The translations under genes were made by a program, and so were the position numbers. A model generated the notes under the pieces. That model saw only the letters and a list, made by a program, of their open reading frames with translations. It was not told where the DNA came from and did no database searches. Positions 8,928 to 16,617 of a stretch of DNA of 64,000 nt are shown in pieces (position 1 is the stretch's first letter; every line of letters starts with the position of its first letter). The stretch comes from Adlercreutzia faecimuris (GTDB taxonomy: Bacteria > Actinomycetota > Coriobacteriia > Coriobacteriales > Eggerthellaceae). The stretch spans positions 806,001 to 870,000 of the forward strand of contig NZ_JAJMLW010000001.1 in the NCBI RefSeq assembly GCF_022669055.1. The letters are read 5' to 3'.

Positions 8928-8976
8928 ACTTCTCGCCGGCGGCTGCCACCTTCCCGAGAAGGTGCCGTTCCCGGCG

Positions 8977-9023
8977 CGTGACCAGACCTCATGCACCGTG
9001 GATGAACTTCCCGGTTGGTCACG
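8977..9023. promoter_or_regulatory. Inverted repeat in the leader of the 9131 gene
   Basis: CGTGACCA (8977-8984) and TGGTCACG (9016-9023) are perfect inverted copies separated by 31 bases. A second hairpin, GGCCGGC / GCCGGCC (9084-9103), lies closer to the next gene. Either may be an operator or leader structure; no clear promoter boxes were recognised. Confidence 0.35.
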
Positions 9024-9130
9024 GGATGATGATTACAAACCCGCCGATCGTGCCATCCTCCTAGCTAGCGAGCGACATGCTCGGGCCGGCCGCCGTGCCG
9101 GCCGTCCAGCCCCGAAGTTAGGAGAACGCG

Positions 9131-9502
9131 ATGAGCGCCACAATCGATCTGCACGATGTCTGCTATGCCCACGGCACCTTCTTCCTGGTGCCCCTCGGCA
9201 ACGAGTTCACCTCCGACGACGGCTTCCGCGGCGTGGTGTCCGTGGATGCCGGCGCCTACGACGAGCTCAAGGCGAAGGGCCTCATGGACGCGGTGGTGCA
9301 GGCGACCATGGTGGTGGCCGACAACGACCTCACCGACGAGGAGGGCTGGACGGGCGAGGCCGGCCTTCGCACGATCAAGGTCCACGGCGTGGACCCCAAG
9401 CCGCAGCTGATGATCCCCGAGGACGCGATCGAGGCCATCGTCGGCCGCGGCATTGTGGACGGCACCTACGTCGACCTCGCCATTGCCAAGATAGAGCGGT
9501 AG
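9131..9502 (+). CDS. Unrecognised 123-residue soluble protein
   Basis: The start is set by TTAGGAGA eight bases upstream. The protein is acidic, without signal peptide, membrane helix or Cys motif beyond one Cys near the N-terminus. A mixed alpha/beta composition is suggested by segments such as GTFFLVPLG, DLTDEEGWTGEAG and the repeated VDGTYVDLAIAKIE. I do not recognise the family. It sits at the end of the first metabolic cluster and before a LuxR gene. It could be a small binding or subunit-like protein; no function is assigned. Confidence 0.6.
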   Translation: MSATIDLHDVCYAHGTFFLVPLGNEFTSDDGFRGVVSVDAGAYDELKAKGLMDAVVQATMVVADNDLTDEEGWTGEAGLRTIKVHGVDPKPQLMIPEDAIEAIVGRGIVDGTYVDLAIAKIER

Positions 9503-9571
9503 CGCCGCCCCCGAAGAGCCGTCGGGCGGCCCTGCCGGCCCCGCAGGGGGACGAAGAGCGAGGAGCTGCCC

Positions 9572-10117
9572 GTGGGTATCCCGAGGCTGAGTGACCTGCT
9601 GCGCGACCCGCGCCTCCGCTGGCTCGCCGCCGGCTGGGGCGCGGGCGCGCTCTCGCTGGCGGGGGCCCTGTGGCTGCCCGCCGCCGCTGCCGCCGCCGCG
9701 TTTCTGGGCGGCGTCCTCGCGCTGGGGGCGGCCGTCATCGTCGCGGCCCGCGCCCGCCGCGCCGCCGACGGGGCGCAGGACGCCCCGGCGCCGGACGAGG
9801 GCCTGCCCCGCGAGGCCATTGACGAGATACTGCGCGACGACGCTTCCCCGCGCCGCGCCGACCTCTCCCGCGCCATCGCGCTCATGGCCGTGGACTACGG
9901 GCTGTCCCCGCGCGAGCGCGAGATCCTGGTGCTGCTCGTCCGCGGGCGGGACGTGCGCCACATCAGCGAGGCGCTCGTCGTGTCCGTCAACACCGTGCGC
10001 ACCCACGTGTCCAACATTTACGGCAAGCTGGGCGTCCACTCGCGCCAGGAGCTCCTCGACGCCGTCGAGCGCTTCGCTCGCGAGGCCGGGGCCGAGCGGG
10101 CGGAGGGCCGTTCCTAG
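9572..10117 (+). CDS. Short membrane-anchored LuxR-type transcription regulator
   Basis: A 181-residue protein with a GTG start behind GCGAGGAGC. Two hydrophobic stretches (about residues 17-35 and 38-58) precede a linker, and the C-terminus is a LuxR/GerE helix-turn-helix: LSPREREILVLLVRGRDVRH, then SVNTVRTHVSNIYGKLGVHS. It is much shorter than the 525-residue LuxR at 14655 but has a closely related DNA-binding domain. It lies upstream of the second dehydroxylase-like enzyme and may control it. Such two-helix proteins could be truncated descendants of the 12-helix regulators common in this bacterial group. Confidence 0.78.
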   Translation: MGIPRLSDLLRDPRLRWLAAGWGAGALSLAGALWLPAAAAAAAFLGGVLALGAAVIVAARARRAADGAQDAPAPDEGLPREAIDEILRDDASPRRADLSRAIALMAVDYGLSPREREILVLLVRGRDVRHISEALVVSVNTVRTHVSNIYGKLGVHSRQELLDAVERFAREAGAERAEGRS

Positions 10118-10444
10118 GGGCCCGGCGCGCCCTTCGCGGACGCCCCCCCCGCTCGATGAGACCCCGGCGTCCCCGATCCGCCGCCCGCCGCGCTTCGCCC
10201 GCGGCGCACCAACGCGGCGAAATCGTCTGGCGTGCATGAGGAAGGCGTCCTGACCAGGCATCTAATACCGTCAGTCGTAGGAGGTGGGGCCGCGCGGTTT
10301 CATACCTGCCAGCAGATGGCAAGGGGGCTCGCGCCGGGAAGAATGGGGGAGCGGGCCGAATCCGGGGGGCTGCGTCCGCGGCTCGAGGAGGCGCGTCCCG
10401 CGCATCTGCAAGGGAGATGAGAGAAAGAGGAGAGGAGTCGCAAC
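10118..10444. other. 327-bp intergenic region, presumed promoter of the second Mo enzyme operon
   Basis: No coding potential is supported. A TAATAC hexamer at 10263-10268 could serve as a -10 box, but no convincing -35 box lies upstream. The last bases, GAGAGGAGTCG, form the ribosome binding site of the next gene. Confidence 0.4.
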
Positions 10445-12751
10445 ATGAGTGAATTGACCCGAGTATCTGAAACGCCTCGCGTCGAAGAGCTTGAGGACGG
10501 CACCAAGGTCTACCGCACCGCCCAGTGGTCGCCCCCGGGGTGTCACGGCGTCGGCTGCGGCCTGCGCTGCTTCGTCAAGGACGGCAAGCTGGTCAAGGTG
10601 GAGGGCGACCCCGATCAGCCCATCACCAACGGGCGCCTGTGCGTCCGCTGCCTGACGCTTCCCGAGTACATCTACCATGAGGACCGCCTGCTCTATCCCA
10701 TGAAGCGCGACCGCCAGTTCCGCGGCCAGCCCGACAAGTGGGAGCGCATCAGCTGGGACGAGGCCTACGACATCATCGTGAGCAAGTACCATGAGCTCAC
10801 CGCCAAGTACGGCCCCGACACCGTCTCGGTGTGGACCGGCACCGGCCGCGAGGCGTCCGCCTACCAGTTCCAGACCTGCAACCAGGTGTTCCACAGCCGC
10901 ACGGCCATCCACGCCAACGGCGGCTGGTCCTGCGTCATCCCGCGCCAGACCGCCATGGACTGGCTGCTCGGCTGCGCCTACGTCGAGTACGACGGCGCCT
11001 TCGGCTTCAAGGACCGCTACGACGACCCGCGCTACGAGCTGCCCAAGTACATGCTCATCTGGGGCCGCGACCCGCTGTGGTCCAACCCGGACGGCCTGTT
11101 CGGCCACAGCACCGTCGACATGATGAAGCGCGGCATGAAGATCATCGTGGTCGACCCGCGCGCCAACTGGCTGGCCCGCCATGCCGAGATCCACTTCCAG
11201 ATTCGCCCCGGCACCGACGCCGCCCTGGCCATGGCCCTCAACACGGTCATCATCAACGAGGACCTCTACGATCACGACTTCGTGGAGAAGTGGACCTACG
11301 GCTTCGACGAGTACGCCGAGCGCTGCCGCACCATGACGCCGGAGATGGCCGCCGATATCTGCGAGGTGCCGGTGGAGGACATCTACGCCGCTGCCCGCAT
11401 GCTGGCCCAGAAGCCCTGTACCGCGTCGGTGGGCCTCAAGACCGACCAGAACCCCAACACCCTGCAGATCTGTCACGCCATCTGGGGCATCTTCGCCATC
11501 TGCGGCAACCTGGACAACCCCGGCGGCATCAAGCTGGGCCAGACCATGAAGAACGGAGGCTCCACGGGCCGCAAGGGCGTCGGCATGCAGGTCAACGAGG
11601 AGGACACCAACCCCATCCCCATCGCGGGCCACGACCAGTACCCCGCCATGGACTTCATCATCAACACCACGCAGCCGGACTGCACGCTGGACACGCTGCG
11701 CACCAACATCCCGTATCCCATCGAGTTCCTGTTCATCCAGAGCTCCAACTTCATCTCCTCCTGCATCACGCAGCAGCCGATGCAGTGGATGGAGGCCTGC
11801 CGCCACAAGGAGTTCGTGGTGGCCACGGACATCTTCATGAACCCCACCATCCAGGCCCTCGCCGACGTGGTGCTGCCGGTGTCCACCTCCCTTGAGCACG
11901 AGGGCATCGTCACCTTCCACGGCTGCAACCAGCCTGGCCAGTTCCATGCCCTGACCCAGGTGCTCGAGCCGCTGGGCGAGTGCAAGTCCGACCTCCAGAT
12001 CATGCTCGACCTCGACCACCGCATCAACCCGGATCGCACCGAGGACACGGAGAAGTGGGCGTCTGAGCACGGCTACCTGGACAACAAGATCCAGAACATT
12101 CCCTACACCGCCGACCCCGAGACCGGCGAGCCCATGACCTACGAGAAGCTCCAGGAGTGGGTGTACGGCCGCTACGAGATCCCGTACTACCAGTACGAGA
12201 AGGGCCTGCTGCGCATGGACGGCCAGCCTGGCTTCAAGTCGACCACCGGTCGCGTGGAGCTGTGGAGCACCGTCAAGAACCACCTGGGCGAGGACCCGCT
12301 GCCCTACTACGAGGAGCCGCGCTTCTCCAAGCGCTCCCGTCCCGAGTGGACCGAGGAGTACCCGCTTGACTTCGTGACCGGCGCCCGCCGTCCCACGTCG
12401 TTCCACACCGAGCACCGTATGATCGACTCCCTGCGCGAGATCCGCACGGCCGCTACGGTGGAGATCCATCCCGACACCGCCGCCAAGTACGGCATCGGCC
12501 AGGGTGATTGGGTGACCATCGAGAACCCGTGGGGCAAGTGCAAGATGATCGCCGACCTCACGCCCATTGTGAAGGAGAACGTCATCGGCTGCGACCACGG
12601 CTGGTGGTACCCGGAGGACAAGGACACCGAGCTGTTCAGTGTCCGCAAGTCGTCCATCAACTCGCTCATGCCCTGGAAGGAGATCGGCAAGCTGGGCCTC
12701 GGCTCGCACTACGGCGCCCTGCCCTGCAAGATCTACCGTTCCGAGGACTAG
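10445..12751 (+). CDS. Mo-bis-MGD oxidoreductase, catechol dehydroxylase-like catalytic subunit
   Basis: A complete 768-residue protein without Tat or Sec signal, so cytoplasmic. The N-terminus holds a [4Fe-4S] pattern: Cys33, Cys38, Cys42 and Cys66/Cys69. ISWDEAYDI, LIWGRDPLW, RPGTDAALAMAL and GNLDNPGG follow the superfamily order. Cys163 in GGWSCVIPR is the likely protein ligand of Mo. It is paralogous to the enzyme cut by the window start. A small ferredoxin, an MFS carrier and a large LuxR sensor follow, an arrangement reported for Eggerthella and Gordonibacter catechol dehydroxylases. The substrate is an open question; acetylene hydratase-like chemistry is the alternative. Confidence 0.9.
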   Translation: MSELTRVSETPRVEELEDGTKVYRTAQWSPPGCHGVGCGLRCFVKDGKLVKVEGDPDQPITNGRLCVRCLTLPEYIYHEDRLLYPMKRDRQFRGQPDKWERISWDEAYDIIVSKYHELTAKYGPDTVSVWTGTGREASAYQFQTCNQVFHSRTAIHANGGWSCVIPRQTAMDWLLGCAYVEYDGAFGFKDRYDDPRYELPKYMLIWGRDPLWSNPDGLFGHSTVDMMKRGMKIIVVDPRANWLARHAEIHFQIRPGTDAALAMALNTVIINEDLYDHDFVEKWTYGFDEYAERCRTMTPEMAADICEVPVEDIYAAARMLAQKPCTASVGLKTDQNPNTLQICHAIWGIFAICGNLDNPGGIKLGQTMKNGGSTGRKGVGMQVNEEDTNPIPIAGHDQYPAMDFIINTTQPDCTLDTLRTNIPYPIEFLFIQSSNFISSCITQQPMQWMEACRHKEFVVATDIFMNPTIQALADVVLPVSTSLEHEGIVTFHGCNQPGQFHALTQVLEPLGECKSDLQIMLDLDHRINPDRTEDTEKWASEHGYLDNKIQNIPYTADPETGEPMTYEKLQEWVYGRYEIPYYQYEKGLLRMDGQPGFKSTTGRVELWSTVKNHLGEDPLPYYEEPRFSKRSRPEWTEEYPLDFVTGARRPTSFHTEHRMIDSLREIRTAATVEIHPDTAAKYGIGQGDWVTIENPWGKCKMIADLTPIVKENVIGCDHGWWYPEDKDTELFSVRKSSINSLMPWKEIGKLGLGSHYGALPCKIYRSED

Positions 12752-12778
12752 CCTGATAAGGAGAAAGGGGGTACCACG

Positions 12779-13114
12779 ATGACCGCTTACGGACTGATGT
12801 TTGACAACGAGTACTGCACCGGCTGCCACTCCTGCGAGCTCGCCTGCCGCAACCATCTGGACCTGCCGCTGGGACAGTGGGGCATCAAGCTCTTGGAGAT
12901 GGGCCCGTGGCGCAAGCTCGACGGCCGCTGGGAGGGCAAGTACGTGCCGGTTCCCACGACCTACTGCGACCTGTGCGCCGATCGCGTGGAGCGCGGCGAG
13001 AAGCCGTCCTGCGTGCTGCACTGCCTGGCGCAGGCCATCGAGTACGGACCGCTCGACGAGCTGGCCGTCAAGATGGCCGATCGCGGCGCCCAGTGCTCCA
13101 TCTTCCTGCCTTAG
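12779..13114 (+). CDS. Small ferredoxin-type electron transfer subunit
   Basis: A 111-residue partner of the preceding Mo enzyme, behind AAGGAGAAAGGGGG. It has CTGCHSCELAC near the N-terminus and CDLC, then CVLHC, in the second half, matching the paralogue at 2202 in length and Cys spacing. Two [4Fe-4S] clusters are plausible. No membrane helix is present. It probably carries reducing equivalents to the catalytic subunit in the cytoplasm. Confidence 0.88.
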   Translation: MTAYGLMFDNEYCTGCHSCELACRNHLDLPLGQWGIKLLEMGPWRKLDGRWEGKYVPVPTTYCDLCADRVERGEKPSCVLHCLAQAIEYGPLDELAVKMADRGAQCSIFLP

Positions 13115-13151
13115 GGGCCGGGTTGACGAAGGCGCTTGACGCTTGAGGAAG

Positions 13152-13176
13152 AGGCCCCCGGCTCGCCCGGGGGCCT
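13152..13176 (+). terminator. Intrinsic terminator after the Mo enzyme / ferredoxin pair
   Basis: AGGCCCCCGG (13152-13161) and CCGGGGGCCT (13167-13176) form a perfect ten-pair stem with a five-base loop, followed by TTCTCTT. It lies 38 bases after the ferredoxin stop codon and separates it from the MFS gene, which therefore may need its own promoter or read-through. Confidence 0.75.
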
Positions 13177-13322
13177 TTCTCTTGGGGCCGCGGCGCGGCC
13201 GGCGCGCGTGGCGGGGGAGCCGCGGGGCGTCGGCGCGGAAGGCGCGGAGGGCGCTGCCCTGCGATGGACGGCGGCGCGGCGGGCGCGCCGCGATGCGATG
13301 CGAGAGAGGGAGGAGGGCCCCG

Positions 13323-14651
13323 GTGGAGGAGCCCAAGAGATTGTGGAACCGGCGGTTCGTGCAGCTGCTGCTCATCGAGGCGATGCTTCAGATGGGCGGC
13401 TTCCTGACGCGGCCGATCATATCGAACTACGCCATCGAGCTGGGGGCCGCGGTGCCCGTCGCCGGCTTTTTGGCGGGCATGCTGGCCACGGCGGCCCTGG
13501 TCATCCGGCCGGTGAGCGGCGCCATCTCCGACAAGCTCAGCAAGAAGACGCTGCTCACGGTGTCCTGCGGGCTTTTCGCAGCTGGCGCCTTCGGCTGCGC
13601 GCTCGTCCGCTCGGTGTTCTGGATGGGCGTGTTCCTGGCGCTGCAGGGCTTCGCCTTCGCCTTCAAGTCGGCCATCATCATCTCGCTCGTGCCGCTGGTG
13701 GTGCCCAAGCGCTACACGGGCAGCGGCGTGGGCTGGATGGGGCTCGCCTACACGGTGGCCATCGCGCTCGGGCCGGCCATCGGCTCACAGGTGGGCGCCG
13801 CGGTGGGCTACCCGGCGTCGTTCGCCCTGTCCGGCGTGATGCTGGCCGTCGCGCTCGTGCTGGCGGCGCTGTTCAAGGCGCCCCCCGAGGCGGCCGGGCA
13901 CGACCTGGGCGGCGAGCCGACGGCCGCGCCGGAGGCCGCCGGGGCCGCCACGGCGGGCGACGACCCGCTGCTGGCGGGGGCCGAGGCCGTCGAGGTGGAG
14001 GAGACGGCGCTCGAGGGCGGCCCCGCCGCGCCCGCGCCGCCCGCGCGCCGGGGGCGGTTCTCGCTGCGCACCATCTTCTACCTGCCCGTCATCCCGCTGG
14101 CCGTGGTGGGCGGCACGCTCATGGTGTCCCAGGGCATCACCTCGTCGTTCATCCTGCTGGCCGGCGAGATGCGCGGCATCGAGGCCGTCTCGCTGTACTT
14201 CGTGTTCTACTCCATCGCCAACCTGGGCGCTCGGCCCCTGGCGGGCCGCGCCAGCGACGCGTGGGGCGTGCGCCGGGTGGCGCCGCCCATGATGGTGGTG
14301 GCGGTGCTGGGGATGCTCGCGCTCGCCTTCGTCCCGTCGGTGGCGGGCGTGGCGGCCGGCGGCGTGTGCATGGGGCTCGGCCAAGGCTCGGCCTACGCGG
14401 CCATCCAGGCCGAGTCGGTGCGCGGCGTGCCGGCCGACCAGCTGGGGCGCTCGGCCAACACCTACTTCATCGGGCCCGACCTGGGCATGGGCCTGGGGCC
14501 CGTCTTCGGCGGCTGGGTGCTGCAGTCCTGGGGCCCGGCGGCCATGTTCGTGTTCAACGCGGCGACCATCCTGCTGGCCCTGGCGCTGTTCCTGGCGCTG
14601 GGCCCCCTGAAGCGCCGCGTGAAGTCGCCCCTTTTCGGCAACGAGGGATGA
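13323..14651 (+). CDS. MFS transporter, 12-helix
   Basis: A 442-residue major facilitator protein. The GTG start is chosen because GGAGGAGGG precedes it and the first helix begins soon after; an in-frame upstream stretch overlaps the terminator and is Arg-rich. The first-half signature is GAISDKLSKKTL, and the central loop (about residues 195-240) is an acidic Ala/Glu/Pro-rich linker. The second half includes GRASDAWGVRR. It lies between a Mo enzyme and its presumed LuxR regulator, so it may move the catechol-like substrate or product. A similar MFS protein is encoded at 31237. Confidence 0.83.
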   Translation: MEEPKRLWNRRFVQLLLIEAMLQMGGFLTRPIISNYAIELGAAVPVAGFLAGMLATAALVIRPVSGAISDKLSKKTLLTVSCGLFAAGAFGCALVRSVFWMGVFLALQGFAFAFKSAIIISLVPLVVPKRYTGSGVGWMGLAYTVAIALGPAIGSQVGAAVGYPASFALSGVMLAVALVLAALFKAPPEAAGHDLGGEPTAAPEAAGAATAGDDPLLAGAEAVEVEETALEGGPAAPAPPARRGRFSLRTIFYLPVIPLAVVGGTLMVSQGITSSFILLAGEMRGIEAVSLYFVFYSIANLGARPLAGRASDAWGVRRVAPPMMVVAVLGMLALAFVPSVAGVAAGGVCMGLGQGSAYAAIQAESVRGVPADQLGRSANTYFIGPDLGMGLGPVFGGWVLQSWGPAAMFVFNAATILLALALFLALGPLKRRVKSPLFGNEG

Positions 14652-14654
14652 GCG

Positions 14655-16232
14655 ATGGGCCCGGGCGGCGCGCTGAGCGATCCGGTGGTGAGCGCCGGCC
14701 GCAAGCCGGGCTCCGGCCGGGGGCGCAAGCTCGGCATCCCGCTCTACGGCCTGAGCGGCATCGCCTGCGCCCTCGGCTGGGCCGTGCTCCTCGTGCTGGG
14801 ATCCGTCCTTCCCGCTGGGGGCGGCGCATCGCCGCCGTGGCTTCTCGCGGGGGCCGTCGCCTGCTCGCTTGCCCTCCTCGCCGTGGCCCCGCGCCTTCCG
14901 CTGGGGAGCGAGCAGGTGTTTTTGCGGGTCGCGGGGGCCGCGCTCGCCCCGGCGGCGCCCCTCGGGGCGGCGGTGGGTGCCGCGGGGCCGGGGGCGCTTC
15001 CCGTTCCGTGGCTGCTCTCGGGCGTGGGCGCCGGCTGCCTGGCGGCGCTGTGGATGCGACACCTGGCGGCCTTCGCGAACCAGCGCCAGGCGATGATGGC
15101 GCTCGTGGGGGCCTCGGCCCTGGCCGCCGTCATCGTCGCGGCGGGCTGCTGCTTCCGCCCCCGCGCCCTGGCGGTCCTGCTCGCCCTGCTGCCCCTCCTC
15201 TCGGTGCTGATATCCATCCCGGCGGCCATGCGCACCCGCGGGCGCGAGGCGGCGCTCTGCGCCCCCGCCGAGGAGGAGCCGCTCAGCCGCCCCCGCTTCC
15301 TGGTGAAGGAGCTGGCGCCGGCGTTCGGCTGCGTGGCCCTCGGGATGTTCGCGCTGCGCCTCGCCCAGCCCCTCGCCGGCGGCGAGGGGGCCTGCGTCGC
15401 CGCGGCGGCGGGGCTGGCCCTGGCGGCCCTCGCCATGTTCCTCGCCCTGCTGGCGCTCGCCCAGAGCGTCGCCTTCCTGCTCCTCGGGCTCGTGCTGCCC
15501 GTCACCGCCCTCTGCCTTCCCCTGGCGCTGCTCGGGCTGCCGGCGCTCACCCTCGCCGCCGCCTCCGTCCTGGCCTTTCTCTACGGCTGCCTCCTCATCG
15601 TCCACCTCACCAACGTGGCGCGCAACGCGCCGCGCCTGTTCGCGAGCCACCGCAGGGCCCTCGACCTCGCCTGCGCCGTCGACGGCTCGGGGCTCCTGCT
15701 CGGATGGGCGGTGTTCGCGGCGGCCCGGCAGGCGGACCTCGCCTTCGGCGGCCTGGTCCTGCTCGGGCTCCAGGCCGCGCTCGTGTCGCTGTGCCTCTTC
15801 ACCGCCGCGCCGCGCGCCCGCCACGTCCCCGAGGTGCCGGAGGGGCGCGGCGGGCTGCTGACGCTGCTGATGGGGGTGCTGCGGGACGTCCTCGGGCTCG
15901 GGGACGCCGCCGCGCCCGCCGCCGAGCCGACCAGCCCGCCCTCCGCGGCGTCCCCGCCCGAGGGCGCCGCCGCGGGGGACGGGCGGCAGGACGCCTGCGG
16001 GCGGCTCGCGGCGCGCCACGGCCTCTCCCCGCGCGAGACGGACGTCTTCACCTGGCTGGCGCGCGGCTACAACGCCCAGAGCATCGCCACGCGGCTCTGC
16101 CTGTCGGTCAACACCGTCAAGACCCATATCCACAGCATCTACGGCAAGCTCGACGTCCATTCCCAGCAGGAGCTCGTCGCCTACCTCGACGAGGAGTCGG
16201 GCGCCGGAGACGAGGTCACCCGCAGCGGGTGA
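14655..16232 (+). CDS. LuxR-type regulator with a large membrane sensor domain
   Basis: A 525-residue protein that starts four bases after the MFS stop, so the two are probably co-translated. Residues 25-390 contain about 12 hydrophobic helices. After a linker (about residues 400-445), a LuxR/GerE domain follows: LSPRETDVFTWLARGYNAQS and SVNTVKTHIHSIYGKLDVHS. This architecture is typical of regulators found next to catechol dehydroxylase genes in Eggerthellaceae; the membrane part presumably senses a ligand. It probably controls the adjacent operon. Its DNA-binding domain resembles that of the short LuxR at 9572. Confidence 0.87.
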   Translation: MGPGGALSDPVVSAGRKPGSGRGRKLGIPLYGLSGIACALGWAVLLVLGSVLPAGGGASPPWLLAGAVACSLALLAVAPRLPLGSEQVFLRVAGAALAPAAPLGAAVGAAGPGALPVPWLLSGVGAGCLAALWMRHLAAFANQRQAMMALVGASALAAVIVAAGCCFRPRALAVLLALLPLLSVLISIPAAMRTRGREAALCAPAEEEPLSRPRFLVKELAPAFGCVALGMFALRLAQPLAGGEGACVAAAAGLALAALAMFLALLALAQSVAFLLLGLVLPVTALCLPLALLGLPALTLAAASVLAFLYGCLLIVHLTNVARNAPRLFASHRRALDLACAVDGSGLLLGWAVFAAARQADLAFGGLVLLGLQAALVSLCLFTAAPRARHVPEVPEGRGGLLTLLMGVLRDVLGLGDAAAPAAEPTSPPSAASPPEGAAAGDGRQDACGRLAARHGLSPRETDVFTWLARGYNAQSIATRLCLSVNTVKTHIHSIYGKLDVHSQQELVAYLDEESGAGDEVTRSG

Positions 16233-16237
16233 TTTAG

Positions 16238-16255
16238 CCCCGATTTACATCGGGG
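16238..16255 (+). terminator. Short perfect hairpin after the LuxR gene
   Basis: CCCCGAT (16238-16244) and ATCGGGG (16249-16255) enclose TTAC, five bases after the LuxR stop codon. The stem is perfect but no T-run follows, so it may be a weak terminator or a leader element for the zinc-ribbon gene. Confidence 0.4.
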
Positions 16256-16344
16256 GTAATGAAGGCGCCGGCGGGGGCGCGTGGTAGGTTCGCTGGGGGG
16301 GCATGAACCCCCAGCAGGAGCAAGGACGTTGAGAGGAGGCCCTC

Positions 16345-16563
16345 ATGTGCTTCAGGCCAGCCGAGGCGAGCATGAACGACCACAACATCTGCGATGAGTG
16401 CGGGACGGAGAACCCGCCGGGGGAGGAGGAGTGCTCCCAGTGCGGGGCGCGGCTCGTCAAGAAGACGACCCTCGCCGCGCCGAGGGCCGCCGCGGGGGCG
16501 CCTCCCGCGGCACCCAAGGTGGGGATGCCCCCGAAGGCGCCGGGCATCCCCAAGCGCGACTGA
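16345..16563 (+). CDS. Zinc-ribbon mini-protein, MCFRPAE type (second copy)
   Basis: A 72-residue protein behind GAGAGGAGG. It opens with MCFRPAEASM, then a CDEC / CSQC zinc ribbon and a Pro/Ala/Lys-rich tail. The opening decapeptide matches the zinc-ribbon protein at 4213 in nine of ten positions although the rest has diverged, so the N-terminal segment, with its Cys2, is under selection. Both copies sit next to Mo enzyme genes. It may be a regulator or assembly factor for these enzymes; no direct evidence is available. Confidence 0.75.
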   Translation: MCFRPAEASMNDHNICDECGTENPPGEEECSQCGARLVKKTTLAAPRAAAGAPPAAPKVGMPPKAPGIPKRD

Positions 16564-16617
16564 CGCGGCGGCTCGATGCGAATGCGACGAGGAGACGGAC
16601 GGAGAAAGGAAGCTGAC

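Noticed and set aside
5580-8996. A 1138-codon minus-strand open frame opposite the MmgE/PrpD and chaperone genes
   Set aside because: Its composition is low-complexity, it has no ribosome binding site, and two recognisable proteins are encoded on the plus strand.
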